64,000 nucleotides of DNA from Atrina japonica (taxonomy: Eukaryota; Mollusca; Bivalvia; Pterioida; Pinnidae), in contig BROG01000266.1 in the NCBI GenBank assembly GCA_030159075.1, positions 757,501 through 821,500 on the forward strand. Direction: 5' to 3'. The translations under genes were made by a program, and so were the position numbers. Below are positions 32,500-45,571 of the stretch, piece by piece. The stretch's first letter is position 1, and each line of letters opens with the position of its first letter. The notes under the pieces were generated by a model. That model made no database searches. It was not told the origin of the DNA and saw nothing but the letters and a program-made list of their open reading frames with translations.

Positions 32500-33696
32500 C
32501 ACATACATACATACATACACTTACACATTACTCATTCTTTTTCTTGCCAGAATTTGCCCTAGACTGACTTAGGCGATAGCGTGAGGGTGATGTTATAATA
32601 AGTTTTTACGATATCTGATAAATATTTTGCTAATGGCTGTAATTAAGTTTGGTCACATAATGGGAGTGTTAACGGAGGAAAAAAGTTTTTAATGGCAGTA
32701 AACGGGGGATTTGGGGGGGGGGGATATAACGCAAGGCAATGTACCCAGATGTTGTTGTATTTCGAGTCACTAAAATGTGATTGATTAACTTGCATTTGCA
32801 AAAATCTTCATAAATTTCTTTTTGATAGCCAGATAGCAAAAAAAAAAACCCACAGAATTTGTTTATTTGAATTGTTATGTATTTCTGTTTTATTTCGCTG
32901 TTATTTTTGACTAACATTTTTGGCTTGAAACAAAGATTATTTTGCCATTTTCCTACTAACTTGTATACTTGTTTTTAGTAATGACGCAGGGGTTAATAGA
33001 CTCTTTTTGGGGCAGGGTCCTGTACCCTTCCAGTTTGGAATTTTTTACATTGCAATAATTCATAAGAATAAAGACACAAAATTTCTGATTCATTTAGCCT
33101 CTCTTATTAAACTGACAACATGGTTTTCATCTGAAGACTCGAAGTGCAGTTCATACATTTACTGAATTCTCATTGTTATTGTTTAATATAGAATATGAAT
33201 GACATGGTGAACATAATTGGGAACTTTTTGCTCAAAATGGGGGAAAAATTGCATTGGGAATGGGTCCTTTTACAGGACACACATGTTGATGATATGAATC
33301 CATGTGAAGTGAGATAAAAATACTTGTTTTTTCTTCATTCTCGATTTTCTCCATCTCCAAATGTGGTCAAAATAAAATAAATTTAGTGTAATAAAGAAAT
33401 CTATACCCATGTTCTTATTCTGGTTGTATGTCAAAGGTGAGGATAGTTTTTTTTTCTGAATTCTTATAATTATAATATTAAGTTCAAATTTTACCAAAGT
33501 TTTCAAATCTACATCTGTGCGTAATCAAATCATTTGTTATATATCAATCATAGCACTCTGTAAGCTTGTTTAATATGTGCATTTAATATATTTTGTCCAG
33601 TGCATTGTGGAATCTAATAACCAGTCATTTCATTTCATAATTTTAAAATGCATTCAACTAGCCCACATAAATTTTCACAGAAGGTATAATGTTCAA

Positions 33697-33783
33697 CTTA
33701 TCAACCTCTGAGAAACAATGAACTATTCTGTAAATCAATGGCTTAGACCAGTCCAAATGTGTCTTTATAGGTAAATGGGTTAA
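33697..33783 (-). mobile_element. TTAA-type MITE, copy 3
   Basis: Reverse orientation: begins cttatcaacctctgag, core ctgtaaatcaatggcttaga, ends gtaaatgggttaa. The right-hand TTAA (33780-33783) is kept. Confidence 0.7.
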
Positions 33784-34432
33784 GGACCTGAATGGTAGTG
33801 TGGTTGTTTTAACATTTACTTTTGTAATTTATATCCAACACCATGGAATTTGAGAATTATTCAAAGCTGGGAATTTAAAATAATTTCTAACAGTTCTGAA
33901 ATCTGAACTTCCGGGCACTGGATACTTAAAAAAATATTGGTCAAGTGGTGTTACTGGACATTTCAGTGTAGGTCAAATTATGAAAATTACCTATGAAGGA
34001 AATATAATTCATAATTATATATATAGTGAAACCTTGCTTAAATACCACCTCACATTTTAGACCTTAAATTTCCAGTCTCTTTCTAAATAATCGAGTTAAG
34101 TAGATCTTCACTTCAGAGACCTACTCTCTAATGAGACCACCTCGAGGCAGTCAGAAAGGTGGTCTTAATAGCGAGGTTCCTCTGTAATATCAAAGACCAA
34201 AAACTGTTGTAAGTACATGCACATAACATTTTTGGAGTTTTTTGTTCAAGGTTTCTTTTACACACTTGATAAGTCTTAATCATATCTTACATTGAAACAT
34301 GTATCCATTTAACTTTTATGAAAAAAGATATAAGATAAAATGAATTAATTAGATACCCCAAAAAAGTTTGTTATCAGATGACAGTTAAGCTTGTAAATAT
34401 ATGTATGATATTGTTGAATTGTACCCTATTAG

Positions 34433-34669
34433 GTCCAGTCATTCATCCGCAGTACTATGGTGTACAGGCACCCTGGGGTATCTACCCAGCCAACCTAATT
34501 CAACAGCAGCAAGGACAGCAGACTCCACAGGGTATGTCCCAACAGCAGCAGCAGCAACAACAACAGATGATGCGAGGGCAAACAGGTCGACCTTTGACCC
34601 CATCACAGCAAAACGACAACCTTGCACAACAGCAGCAAAACTTGCCAGCTCAGGCCCTTCAGACTCCTA
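34433..34669 (+). CDS. PUM: Pumilio coding exon 9, glutamine-rich
   Basis: accctattag|GTCC ... ACTCCTA|gtaagg, 237 nt, phase 1 to 1. Encodes HPQYYGVQAPWGIYPANLIQ (conserved PUM motif), then a poly-Q stretch of nine residues, then GRPLTPSQQN. CAG/CAA-mixed codons suggest a fairly stable tract. Confidence 0.94.
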
Positions 34670-35294
34670 GTAAGGTTCTTTGTTTTAAAAATGTGACACC
34701 TTCAGGGATTTTCCACAGACTTTTGGGAATGGAGCCTTGGCCTCATGAATTGGGAATTTTTGAATCATTTTACTGATATTGTGAAATCTAGAAGTACACA
34801 AAAATATGTGAAAATACAAAAATCTCTTTTTCAAATTCATTGTCATAGTCAAATTTCAATTGCAAATCTGGCCCGGGGGGGGGGGGGGTAGAATTGATTT
34901 TGCATTGGGAATGGGGCCTTATTTCAGCCCCGTATGATAAGGTGGAAAATCCCTGTCCTCGTTCTGGCTCATTTGTTGGAGTGGTCACACTGTAAGAGCA
35001 GGATTAGTTGGGATTGTTGTTCAATTCTTCTCGATTCCTTTTTCTGTTTCTGTATATTCCAAGTCGTTATTTTGGGCATACATAGTTTATGACTTTGTCC
35101 TTTTTATCGATTGGTTGATAATTACTTAGACTTTGAGGGTTCGAGAGTGAAATACAATGGAATTTACAAAGTGGTACTTCAAATTGACTTTGAGATTGCA
35201 AGAACTTCGAGGTTTTGACGTTCGAGAGATACATAGTAAATATGCTTGTTTTTTTTAAGGAAAAAATTGTGACTTCAATTAAACTGTCAGACCG

Positions 35295-35592
35295 GAATTT
35301 GACCTACTTTTCAAAAACTTGAACCATGGCAATATCTTTTAAATCATGAGGGATAGGGCTTTGATATTTGACCTACTTTCATCAAAAGTGACTGTCATTA
35401 GAATTTGACCTACTTTTCAAAAACTTGAACCATGGCAATATCTTTTAAATCATGAGGGATAGGGCTTTGGTATTTCACATATGAATTTCTTATTACCAAA
35501 GGTTTCATTTAGTACCTTCACTTTTGACCAAGTGACCCTGTCATTAGAATTTGACCTACTTTCAAAAACTTAAACTTTGGATATATCTTTAA
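35295..35592 (+). repeat. Tandem-like copies of a unit of about 105 bp
   Basis: gaatttgacctacttttcaa followed by aaacttgaaccatggcaata recurs at 35295, 35401 and 35547. The third unit continues at 36692 after an insertion. Confidence 0.8.
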
Positions 35593-36691
35593 TAGGGCCA
35601 GTAATTTTCCGCAGAATCGCGGACAGAATCGCCAATCTGAAACGGAATTTGCGTTTTTTGAAAAATCTTTAAAAATTCCAACATGAGATAGAATTTATTT
35701 AATTGTGAACTAGTGTGCTATTTCCATGTGTTATAAACTTCAAATCTTTGTTTATTTAAAATATATTTCATCACATAATTTTAGATCAATTACTATTTTA
35801 TCCCTTAGATCTATTAGCCTACATTTACGCAACGAAAGATAAGGGCAATCATTTTCATTGTCGTAATATCAGTACTGACTGACATCTGCCGATCTGGTGT
35901 CTTCTAAAACAAAAATAGCTTTAATTTGATATCTTGAATTAGGTTTTCATAATGTTCATTTCAATTTCTGAATATATATACCAAGTTCTATAATTTCCAT
36001 CCTAACTTTTTAAGACATACTGCTCGATTGACAGTCGGTTTTTGTTACCAACACAAACACGTGGTCACACCTTGACGTTTTTGACAGCGAGCTACGATGG
36101 CTGAAGACACATGTATGTAAAAAGAGGAGACTTCCTCCCATTTAAAAAATATATACATCAGCACGGGTTGATAGTTTCCGTGGAATCTTTATGAGGATGG
36201 TGACGTTTAATTTTGCAAAGTCTGTCAGCAAAGTATAGATTACGCTAGTGTTGATACAGTACATGTACATGTAGATCTACTTTATAAGTTTATTTAAAGT
36301 AAAAAAAAAAAAAAACACCAAATAAAACATCACAGACTAAGTAATTAGAAATTACCTGTACAATTTCCAACAAAACTTGTTACCTACATGTATATGAGTA
36401 TAGGCCTACAGACTTACAAATTATTTAACAAATATTTTAAAATCATAAAAACATACAGTGTCGCATATACATGTACATGTATATGTTTTATTTAATTCCC
36501 TATTTAAATCTATCATTTAATTGGCGTGGCAGAATATTAAAAGTATGATTATGAGTGTATTGTTAAATATTTTTCATCTAAAGTATGTTTTTAGTTCTTT
36601 TTCTTATGAAAACAGAAAAAAAAAAAACCAGAATTCACCAAAACTAAAAACAGAATTGAAGCAAATCTGAAATGGAAAATCACTGGCCCTA
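35593..36691. mobile_element. Non-autonomous element with TAGGGCCAGTRATTTTCC ends, copy 2
   Basis: Begins tagggccagtaattttcc and ends ggaaaatcactggcccta. It is inserted in the third tandem unit at CTTTAA, which is present on both sides. No coding capacity. Same family as 15916-16621. Confidence 0.78.
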
Positions 36692-37058
36692 CTTTAAAAC
36701 CATGATGGATAGGGATTTGATATTTCACATATAGGGTCCTTGACTTTTGACCTTGGACTTTGACCTTTTCAAATCTTTTAGCCCGAGGCAAAGGAATCAA
36801 AATATTTACCTTAAAAACTGACTGCTGTAGGTCAAACACCTATTTTGAAAATTTACACCCATTTCTGGGGAGCTTTGTTATCTTCTGACAACTCTTGTTA
36901 CCATTTATGTCGTCAGTGGCATCTCCCCCAAATTGGCAAAAAAGACCTATTTCCTACATTTCCTGCCACTGCACACATAAGTGAAAAAAATCTTGATATA
37001 TTCTTTATATTAAAAAGGACAAAAGAGAACAAGTGACAAAAACCAATTTATTTTTCAG

Positions 37059-37199
37059 ATGCACAGTATCAGATACTTGCTCCAGCATATTACGATCAGA
37101 ATGGGCAGTTGGTAATGGGCAACCCGCGTGGCATTGGGACGCCAGTTCGTCTTGTATCACCAGCTCCAGTTCTAGTCAGTGCGGCAGCCAATCAACAAG
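37059..37199 (+). CDS. PUM: Pumilio coding exon 10
   Basis: atttttcag|ATGCA ... CAACAAG|gtttgt, 141 nt, phase 1 to 1. Encodes [13 protein letters not shown] and [18 protein letters not shown], both strongly conserved PUM1/2 motifs. Confidence 0.95.
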
Positions 37200-37418
37200 G
37201 TTTGTTCTACCATCTCGTCATTGAAAAAAGTTGTGTCATGTTGCGAATTTTGATTATTTAAAACTTTTTCTAATTAGAAGTGCTCTTTCACCTTCATTTT
37301 AAATTCACTCGTTCATCAAAGGTAAAAAAAATGGCAAACATGAAGCAGGGTGAAAATTTCCAGATGTACAGTATTTTCCAGTCTGGTAGTGCCATATCAT
37401 ACTTCATAATAATCTATG

Positions 37419-37496
37419 TACCATATTTGACCCATTATTCACCCATGTCCCTGTAAGCGTGGCCCCCCCCCCCTTTTTTTTATTATTATTTTTTTT

Positions 37497-37537
<41 letters not shown>

Positions 37538-37794
37538 CAATCAAAAATCTTTTCTAGCTGGTTGACAAGGAGATGTAAACCTGAAAATTGTAAGTTTATA
37601 TGTAGCCCCCCCCAAGCAACAGTAGAATGATGATAGGTGTCCTTGGTAATAACTACAACAACTTTACCTCTGTGCCTTATTTAAAAAAATTGGCTGTTTA
37701 ACGTCAGTTTGGCTATTAATTGGTCCTATTAAGCACCCACCCTTTTTTCCTGATTTTTGAAACGCCCCAGGCACTTAACGGGTCAAATACGGTA
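37419..37794. mobile_element. MITE with TACCGTATTTGACCC termini, copy 1
   Basis: The left end, taccatatttgacccatta, and right end, taacgggtcaaatacggta, are inverted copies. It contains tctagctggttgacaaggag and a TA run at 37499-37533. Partial copies lie at 42134-42365 and 48852-49032. Confidence 0.8.
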
Positions 37795-38776
37795 CATAAG
37801 TTTTACCTGAGCTGATTCTTTTTATTTCTCTTCAGACTTGATTTTGATATACTTTTCCAAGTTTTCAAATTGTAACGCCAAACTAGCATTTGTTAAAAGA
37901 AACTATTGTTTTCTCTAGTTTGTCCATTGTCTGGAATATTTTGATAATTAACCATCCTAGATTATCCACTTTCTGCTGTTTCTTTAGAGGTGAAAGAGAA
38001 CGACCTTAGAAAACTTCAGTTAATGACTTACATTGATGCCATGACTGACTTGTGGTAGAGGAATAGTTACATCCATATTAATTGTGGTTTTGGGTCAGTT
38101 ATTTACATAAAGGGAAGGATTACTTATCTTGACCTCATTTTATGTCAGTCTGAAGCAGTAAATCACATCTTTATGTATTTTGGGGCTTTTTTTTTTTTTT
38201 ACCTTATTGGGAACATGGCACTGGAATTGGGAATTTTGTGTCATTTTGGCTCAAAATTGGGAATTTTTTGCATTTCCATTGCTTTTTGCTCTTTTTTTTA
38301 ATATCTTTATAATTGTCAAGCTGACATATTTCAACTGGCTATAAATTTAGAGTGAAAAAATCCCTGTATTTAAATGTTTAACTGGACATTGGTTTGTTAA
38401 AGAAGAACCAATGTGGCTAAATATACTTAAGATCATGGTTCACTTGTGTGGAATGAATGCAGGTTAAAGCCATACTAAAACTTCATCACTTTGTAAGGGA
38501 AGTTTCCTAGGTTATTTTGGTAAGGCTAATGATATTGTCTAAGGTATGATGTATCCTGTTATTTTTTTTTTACTGGCCACCACCACTATTCAAAAACTAC
38601 TGTAAAAGGGACATTATCTGTTTTTTTTGTTGTTGTTTTTTTTTTAAATTCTATCTTATTAACTACTTAGATCTATAAACAATAACAAAAAAGAGATATA
38701 CACAGGCATAAAATTTCTTTCAATCCTATGAATTTTGTGAAAAATGTTTTAGAAACCCAGTTTGTCGTTAAAGAAC

Positions 38777-38880
38777 CCAGTTTGTCGTTAAAGAACCCTC
38801 ACTGCTCAATGGCCGTAAGTGCCAAGCATAGGCCAAAAAGTGAAGCCCTTTCGGCATTTGAGTGTGACGTTGAACAAACA
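38777..38880 (+). mobile_element. SINE-A fragment, copy 3
   Basis: Carries only the body (cgttaaagaaccctcactgc, aatggccgtaagtgccaagc) and an AACAAACAAAC tail. The open frame across it is not a gene. Confidence 0.85.
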
Positions 38881-39093
38881 AACAAACCCTACTATTTGTA
38901 TATGGATCTGACCTATTTTAACAAAAAATATAGGAATGTAAGAATTTTTATGCCTGTGCTTCTGTTATTTGTTATTGTACATCAGTCTAAGTAGGAAAAA
39001 CAACAAAATAACTTTTTTGGAAAACACAGCTAATGCCTCATTAAAGAATTTCTGTGTAAAGTGCCAATAAGCAGAGCTAGAGAAGTTGCATAT

Positions 39094-39590
39094 TTAACCC
39101 TTGAAACAATGGACTCTTCTGTAAATGGATGGCTTAGACCAATCCAAATGCGTCTTTAGGTGTAAATTAGGGCTGTCATTGATGAGAAATTCTATATCGA
39201 TATATCGAGTAAAAAGTATCGATATATCGATAAATTAAATAATTTGGTTCTTCTATAAAATGCATTCAGAATAAATAGATTCTTTATACTATTTAGGTGT
39301 TTTCTTGCGTATTTGACTATCTGAAGATGAAAAAAAGCAATCATTACAAGGAAAACATTGTTTATGTGAACAAATTAAATAATTAGAATAAAATGTAATA
39401 TAGTTCAAGAACATGAAGTAAAATGAATGGAAAATTTTGGAAACTGTATAAGAAAAAATATCCTGTGAAATGCATTATGAAATGTATCAATACTGAAGAA
39501 ATGTATCGATTATCGTATCAATTCAATTTTTATATCGATACATCGATATCGAGTCTATCAATGACAGCCCTAGTGTAAATGGGTAAAAAC
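39094..39590 (-). mobile_element. TTAA-type MITE, copy 4, interrupted by a hAT-like MITE
   Basis: TTAA at 39094, then acccttgaaacaatggactc and ggatggcttagaccaatcca. The right end resumes at 39573 with gtgtaaatgggt. The insertion between is the 405-bp element at 39168. Confidence 0.75.
39168..39572. mobile_element. hAT-like MITE, copy 1 (405 bp)
   Basis: Perfect terminal inverted repeats TAGGGCTGTCATTGAT and ATCAATGACAGCCCTA, with an exact 8-bp target duplication GTGTAAAT (39160-39167 and 39573-39580). Subterminal tatcgatatatcga runs. No coding capacity. Eight-bp duplications are typical of hAT transposition. Confidence 0.93.
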
Positions 39591-39957
39591 AAAGTTATTC
39601 ACCATGTATACTAATTCGAACTCTGGACTCAGAATTTAGGGAATAGGAAATTCCCTGTTGTAGGACTACCCTTGCCTTTCCTCTCAACTGGACACCTGTA
39701 GATACCAAAATTGAATGTAAATATAAGGTCATACACAACTCTCTATCGAATACATTGTGGTTAATTGTTTGTCGTGATCAAGGGGAATTTTCCACACCAG
39801 TGGAACATTGTTATCAATCTTATAAATACAATATTTTCCAAGGTTTAACCAGGTGTTTTGCCTCACAATTTAAAGATGTGATTTAGATCAAACTGACATT
39901 TCTCTGCATGCTCGTTAAATTGAAAAATAACCAGTTAATGTAACACTTTACTCACAG

Positions 39958-40080
39958 GTGGCGCCAACTCTCTTGGCAGCAACCCTCTCCGACTTCTGAC
40001 GACCCAGGCACAGCAGGTTCCGACTACACCGCCAGTCAATTATTCCAGTAATAATGCCAACAACAATCAAAACACAATGG
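39958..40080 (+). CDS. PUM: Pumilio coding exon 11
   Basis: ttactcacag|GTGGC ... ACAATGG|gtaagg, 123 nt, phase 1 to 1. Encodes a low-complexity Ser/Thr/Asn/Gln region (SLGSNPLRLLTTQAQQ, YSSNNANNNQN). Confidence 0.9.
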
Positions 40081-40496
40081 GTAAGGGCGTGCAGAATCAG
40101 TGACGTGTAGACAAGTTTCTTTTGAAGGCAATATACTGTACACATGGATTTATTCACTAAGGGTTAATCTTGCAACGGTCCTTACCAAAACCTTATACAT
40201 TGGGTTAATCTATGCAGAATCAAGTAATTTATAGTGATAACTGCAGGACAAAAATTCATTAAGATATTTTGAGTGCACTTCACAATTTTATCTGGTGTTA
40301 GATCTGTTCCTGTGATTGTTTATCGACTCTTTGGTGAACATGTATTGGATGTCAATTCTTTTATACATTTGTAAATTCCACTAATCATTCAACAAAAATG
40401 TCGTAGGTCCTATACATATTCAATGTCACAATGTAAAGCCTTGTAATTTTTTTCAGTGATTTATGTGGTGGCTTAGTTTGTAAATATACATTTCGG

Positions 40497-40728
40497 GCAT
40501 CAAAAGGTCAAGCGGTTGGAGTATGGTACTTTTAACCATAGTGTCACTGGCATCTAGTCTGTGTGGGTTCAAGCCCCACTGTAAACTATGCTGATTTTGT
40601 GACAGAGATTGTTTTTTTTTTCCACTTTCCGCGGCTCTTCCTGGGTACATTGCAAGTGGATTTCCTCCTCTGTTAAGTACTGGCCACAGCTGTATGGTGA
40701 AAAAATGCCATTCAAACAACAGCAAAAA
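40497..40728 (+). mobile_element. SINE-B, copy 2, with tRNA-like head
   Basis: Head ggtcaagcggttggagtatg and B-box gggttcaagccccactg. Body cctgggtacattgcaagtgg, then gtactggccacagctgta. The tRNA part looks Leu/Ser-like, but I do not assign it. Confidence 0.85.
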
Positions 40729-41186
40729 CTAGAATTTTTTTTTTTTTTTTAAATCCTTATTGCATTTACTGCAAAGATTGGCCCAACATGAACATTTCCA
40801 TGTGTACTAATTATATAACATATTAAAGATGTTAATGGCATATTAGTTTGGAAGTAGGAAAAAGGCATGAAAAATGCATTTAACATAAACTTTGAAAACT
40901 TGTTTGAAACTTCATTATGTTCATAGCTGCTAGTTAGGCAGACCATATCAATGAGTCTGTTGAATAGGCATGGTGTTCTGTTTCTAAGCTAGAAAGAGGA
41001 TTCATTAAATCTGTGTTTTAAAAATCTGATCATTTTAAATTTGAATGGTAAATTAAGTCAAGCCACAGTATTTTGACCTTTCAGCATTTGATATTTTGTG
41101 AACATGCTCTCTTCTAAAAAAGTACTTTAAACCAATGGTAAGGACAATGAAATTTGCTTTTAAACTTTTTCTAAATATAGACAGTC

Positions 41187-41490
41187 CTTTTGTCTCCATT
41201 GGTAGAGCTTTTAGCTTTAACATGAAACGTCCTGGTTCGTTTCCCTCTATGGCTGAATGGTATGCTTTAAACCATGATTTCTCTCACTTCCTGTCAGCGC
41301 AGGTTCAAGCCCCGCTGCAACCTAAATTGACTTTTGTGAGAAAGTTTGCCAGTTTACTTGAGGAAGGCCGGTGGTCTCTTCTGGGATACATTGTAACCGG
41401 GTTCTCTCCTCCAACATTAAAAAACTGGCAGCCACCATATTATAAAAAATCATTCAGTATGGCGTAAGATAAAAATCAAAATCAAATTTA
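41187..41490 (+). mobile_element. SINE-B, copy 3, longest copy
   Basis: Head attggtagagcttttagctt and cctggttcgtttcc (A- and B-box-like), then a second ggttcaagccccgctgcaac, aaggccggtggtctcttctg and tggcagccaccatattat. The 110-residue open frame over it is not a gene. Confidence 0.88.
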
Positions 41491-42133
41491 ACATGGAATG
41501 TCACAGTTTGATTTCCTCTAAGATTTGGCCAAGCACTGGGCATAAGAAGTGAAGGTCATTGGTCTTTCTAATGGGATTAAAAATGTGTTGCCAGAAATTT
41601 GAAAATTTCATTTTAGAAAAGTATATTACCCAGTACCTGATAATTTCTCTATAGTTATTGGTTAATTGCTAAAGTGAAAAATTTTGTAGAATGCACAATA
41701 CATATAAAAAATATTAACCAATTGTGGTGGTGTTAGTTATGGACCATTCCCTCACTGTATCAACATCACTCTTAATGTTTTTACTAATTTCAACCATTCC
41801 AAAATAATATCTAGGGTAGGAAGTTGTGTGTAGATTGTGTCTACTAACATATGACTACTAATTAATGCTGATGTCTCTCCTTCTGTTTGTCAAGTGTTAA
41901 GTTCACAGTTGGCTGTAGTCTATGTTTCAGGGTTCGAAATTAGCAGTAGTCCGACAGTCAGAGACTTTTCACTTTTGAAGTGGACTGTTGTGCTTCAGCT
42001 AGTCCGGTTGATTGGTAGAAAATCTGTATAACATTACAGTATAAATGTGATAATTAATGAAAGTAGTGAATGTACATTGAATGCCAGAATAACCAAATCA
42101 GCCCATTAATTTTTTCCTAAACCCAAACTAAGA

Positions 42134-42365
42134 TACTGTATTTGACCCATTAAGCACCCATGTCCCTTAAAGTGCCCTTCCCCTTTTTTATATACGATCG
42201 AGATTCTTTTCTAGCTGGTTGACAAGGAGATATTGACCTAAAAACTGTATGTAACAGTTGATCTGTAGCCCCCAAGCAAGAGTTTTGTGGATAGGTGTCT
42301 TCGGTAATAACTACACCAACTTCACCCCTGTGCCTTATGAAAATTAACTGTTTTACGTCTTTTAG
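42134..42365. mobile_element. MITE with TACYGTATTTGACCC end, copy 2 (truncated)
   Basis: Left end tactgtatttgacccattaa and internal tctagctggttgacaaggag are present. The right terminus is missing after tgttttacgtct. Confidence 0.7.
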
Positions 42366-42672
42366 TCTAGTCGTAATAAATTTATATGTTTATATTTGAA
42401 AAGATGTTGTAAAATTGGTGAAAATCAAAATTATTTACCCCAGAGAAGAAACTGAATATCATTCATTTTCAGTCAGTCAAGTCATAAATTTTACAGATTA
42501 TTTCTACGCTTGAAAGAAAGGAAATAACTATATTCCACAAACAATATATTGAACACATATGAATCTAATTACAGGTGACATTTAATATTTAAGTTTATCA
42601 GCTAAAACCTAGATTGACCTGAGTATTTACTTAAGACTACAGGTAGTAAATGATATAACCTTGCTGTTATAG

Positions 42673-42798
42673 GCTTCAACAACAACACACCAAGCAGTAG
42701 CCTGGGCTACACACAAGTAACTGCCAGCCTGTTTGGTCTTAATCAGCATAGCAGTTACAACAACAGTTCTACATGTAATCAGTCAATAAGTGAGACTG
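42673..42798 (+). CDS. PUM: Pumilio coding exon 12, weak donor
   Basis: gctgttatag|GCTTC ... GAGACTG|gtgggt, 126 nt, phase 1 to 1. Encodes an Asn/Ser-rich region (NNNTPSSSLGY, ASLFGLNQHSSYNNSS). The donor is set by phase: only G|gtgggt joins exon 13 in frame. The better-looking gtaaat 4 nt downstream would shift the frame to an early stop. Confidence 0.85.
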
Positions 42799-43006
42799 GT
42801 GGGTAAATCTTTAAATATTGATTTAGACTGGGTGTTGTATAAATTATCTCAAAAGAAATCTCCTATGAGCTTTATAGCTTAGTACATGTGTTAATGGATC
42901 ACCGTGCTACAGCGTTGGTAGTTTCATGGGTTAGAAATGATTTGAGTAGTTGAGATTTGGCTTGATGTCGGACTCTTTTAAATTGCCAGTGCTTGCTGTG
43001 ATAAAT

Positions 43007-43098
43007 TTAACTCATTGATCCCTTAAAAAAACAATGGACTGCACTTAAGATCAATAACCAGGCTCGGTCCATTTGAGTCTCTGGGATGAATGGGTTAT
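43007..43098 (-). mobile_element. TTAA-type MITE, copy 5 (decayed)
   Basis: Begins ttaactcattgatccctt and ends gggatgaatgggtta, with aacaatggactgc inside. It has the family layout but a diverged core. Confidence 0.5.
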
Positions 43099-45391
43099 TG
43101 CTGCTCCCTTTTCTTATGTTTTCAGTCACGGTTTGTTTCATTTGCCGCTTTTTTGTGTCTCCAGAAGCTTTGCAGCACCTTTTTTAGCTTCAGATTCATC
43201 TTGTCTTCTTTTAACTAACTGCTGATCTGAAGACAACCAAATATCCAGCTTTTGCTTTTTAAATGTTAACAAAAATATTTATAAGGATATTATATATCAG
43301 AGTTAAATTTTCAGTTATAGGTCATGTGATCAATCATTTGAAATGGTTCTGTTGTTGATATGTTTGCTGGAGATTCCAGTTTTGATTCTACTCAGACTTT
43401 GGCTAATCCTGAAATCTGATCGGCTATACAGGCTAAATTGAAAATATTCTCAAACTTGGACTAAATTCTCAAGTTTTATGGTGCTGGGATTGAACTCTAA
43501 GCAGATCAGACATCCTCAAAATAAATGTTGACTTTGCTTCACTTGGCACCAGAGTAGTTAAATATGATTTGGTTATGAAAGAACGGTCAAATGCCATGCT
43601 GGGTTTGATATGTGCAAAAACACTGCATTCATAGCACATAACAATAGCTGGGGGACAAATTCATATAAGTGGAAACATGTGATTAGGAATTATGATAAAT
43701 TTCTTATGGTTGCAGGATATGTGATACCATTGTGGTACAATGTAACAAAATAGGATATAGATAGGCATAAGGGATGTTCCTATCATTGGGTGTAGTTTGT
43801 GTATGTGTGTGTATATATATATATATACACATGCACTATTTGATGTCATTCGATTGTGACATCATAATCATTAATTGTTTGACAACCATTTAATTGTGAC
43901 ATCTTGATGGGAAAGTGTGCAAAAAGGTGCTGTATTGGGCCTTTTGTGAAAGCTCAATTCTTGATATATTCAGATAAATCAGATGTCCTGTCCTGGTCTC
44001 GACTTGGAAGTACTGTCATTTTCACACAAACATATGACGTCGCAATTGATAACTTTTCTCATTTTACGCACAAACAAATGACATCACAATCGATACCTGT
44101 TATGAGGGATGGTAACTCTTGATAACGAAAATACCTTATTGTTGATACAAATCACATGTTAACCAGTTTTAATGTGAAAAATCACTCTTCAACTTATTTG
44201 TAATCTCATGTGTTCCACTCTAAAAATCACTCTTCAACTGCTTGTGTATTTGTTACACTAACATTTTACTAACCTCTCTCTTGTGCAGGTTTCTTGACAA
44301 AGAATATGTAATTAGAAAATGGAGAGTTACATTTTATGCTGATGCTTAGTCTAATTGTCTTTATATATTTTAAACAGGAGTCCAATTGCTGTAGCAAGAT
44401 TGGCTTGAAATTTCCATTTCATCTACTGAGCATTTGTAGTTTATGACAAGAATATTTCTTTTGTAAATGTTTGATATTATTTACTGTTGAATATTTTTTA
44501 TCTTGACCAATTAGTGTGAACTTTTCCAGTTTGCTTACATGAATTTTGTTTTTGTGATCAGCATGTTTATAAATTGCAATTTATGTCCATCAGTCTCCAT
44601 CTTGTGTCGAATAGTGCCTGTAAATCTCTCCCCCCTCAAAAAAAAAAAAAAGTGGGAGGGGGGAGGGAATTAATGTTTGAAGTGATTCAGGTACAGAGCT
44701 CACCTAGGTCTAAATGATCAATTTCCATTTATGAGAATTATATATATCCGGCATAGAGAATATGATTGTCATCTGTTTACGATGGTCATTCTGTTACCAA
44801 ATCACATGACACATGTCATCGTTGTTATTGTTTATTTTTATGTCTTCATTTAAAAGTATCCTAATTCAAATTAATGCTTATATAATCAGTTGAGCATTGT
44901 TAAGACATTGCTGTTTGACTGCTGTCTGCAAAATGTTTGTCTTTACTACATTGAAGACACATGACTCTGTTGTGTATGTATATAAAATACAACAGTATTT
45001 GTGCTTGGGTGTGTTCTGTTATTGTGTTTGAATTTGATCAGAATTTGGATAATTATACAATAATGAGAAATTGAATTATAATTAAGGAAAAGTGATAGAA
45101 GTTTTTTTTTGTTATTCTTATTACTGGAACAATTGAACCTATCGTAAAGACAGTTTAGAGTATTACAACTTGAAACACTAGTTGGGAGAAGATAAATTGA
45201 CATACATAATATTTGATCTGCACAAAAGAACACACCCGAGAGGTTGTTAAATTTTGTTTTCATTTGTTACTGATTATAACTTGTTACATGTGTAATGTGT
45301 AATACTAAACTGAAACAAAAAATGGCTTGGTATATTTTATTGAAGACTAATGTTCTTTATCCATTAAATTTATGGGCTGATCATTTTATAG

Positions 45392-45571
45392 GTCAAAGAC
45401 GGGACTCTCTCGACTTTAAGCAGCGACACCCTCTGCCACAACTGAACCATTTTTATGGATCTATGGGAAACATGCCTGCATCACCAGCCGGGCCGATGGG
45501 TTTGGTTCAACCTGGACAAAGCATGACTCCCCCTCCATCACTGTCGGGCTCGTCATCAAATCTTTCAATGG
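45392..45571 (+). CDS. PUM: Pumilio coding exon 13
   Basis: attttatag|GTCAAAG ... TCAATGG|gtaatt, 180 nt, phase 1 to 1. Encodes QRRDSLDFKQR, then LNHFYGSMGNMPASP and MTPPPSLSGSSSNLS, all matching the serine/proline-rich region before the PUF domain. RRDSL is a possible basophilic phosphorylation site. Confidence 0.95.

Noticed and set aside
32311..32520. 69-residue minus-strand open frame
   Set aside because: Again a TA microsatellite read as Tyr/Ile codons.
34401..34670. Alternative-frame open frame over the Q-rich Pumilio exon
   Set aside because: Shadow of CAG/CAA repeats; the Pumilio frame matches conserved motifs and splice phases.
38728..38994. 88-residue open frame in an intron
   Set aside because: It covers the SINE-A fragment and its AAAC tail.
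41135..41467. 110-residue plus-strand open frame
   Set aside because: Almost entirely SINE-B sequence that recurs at five other places with different frames.
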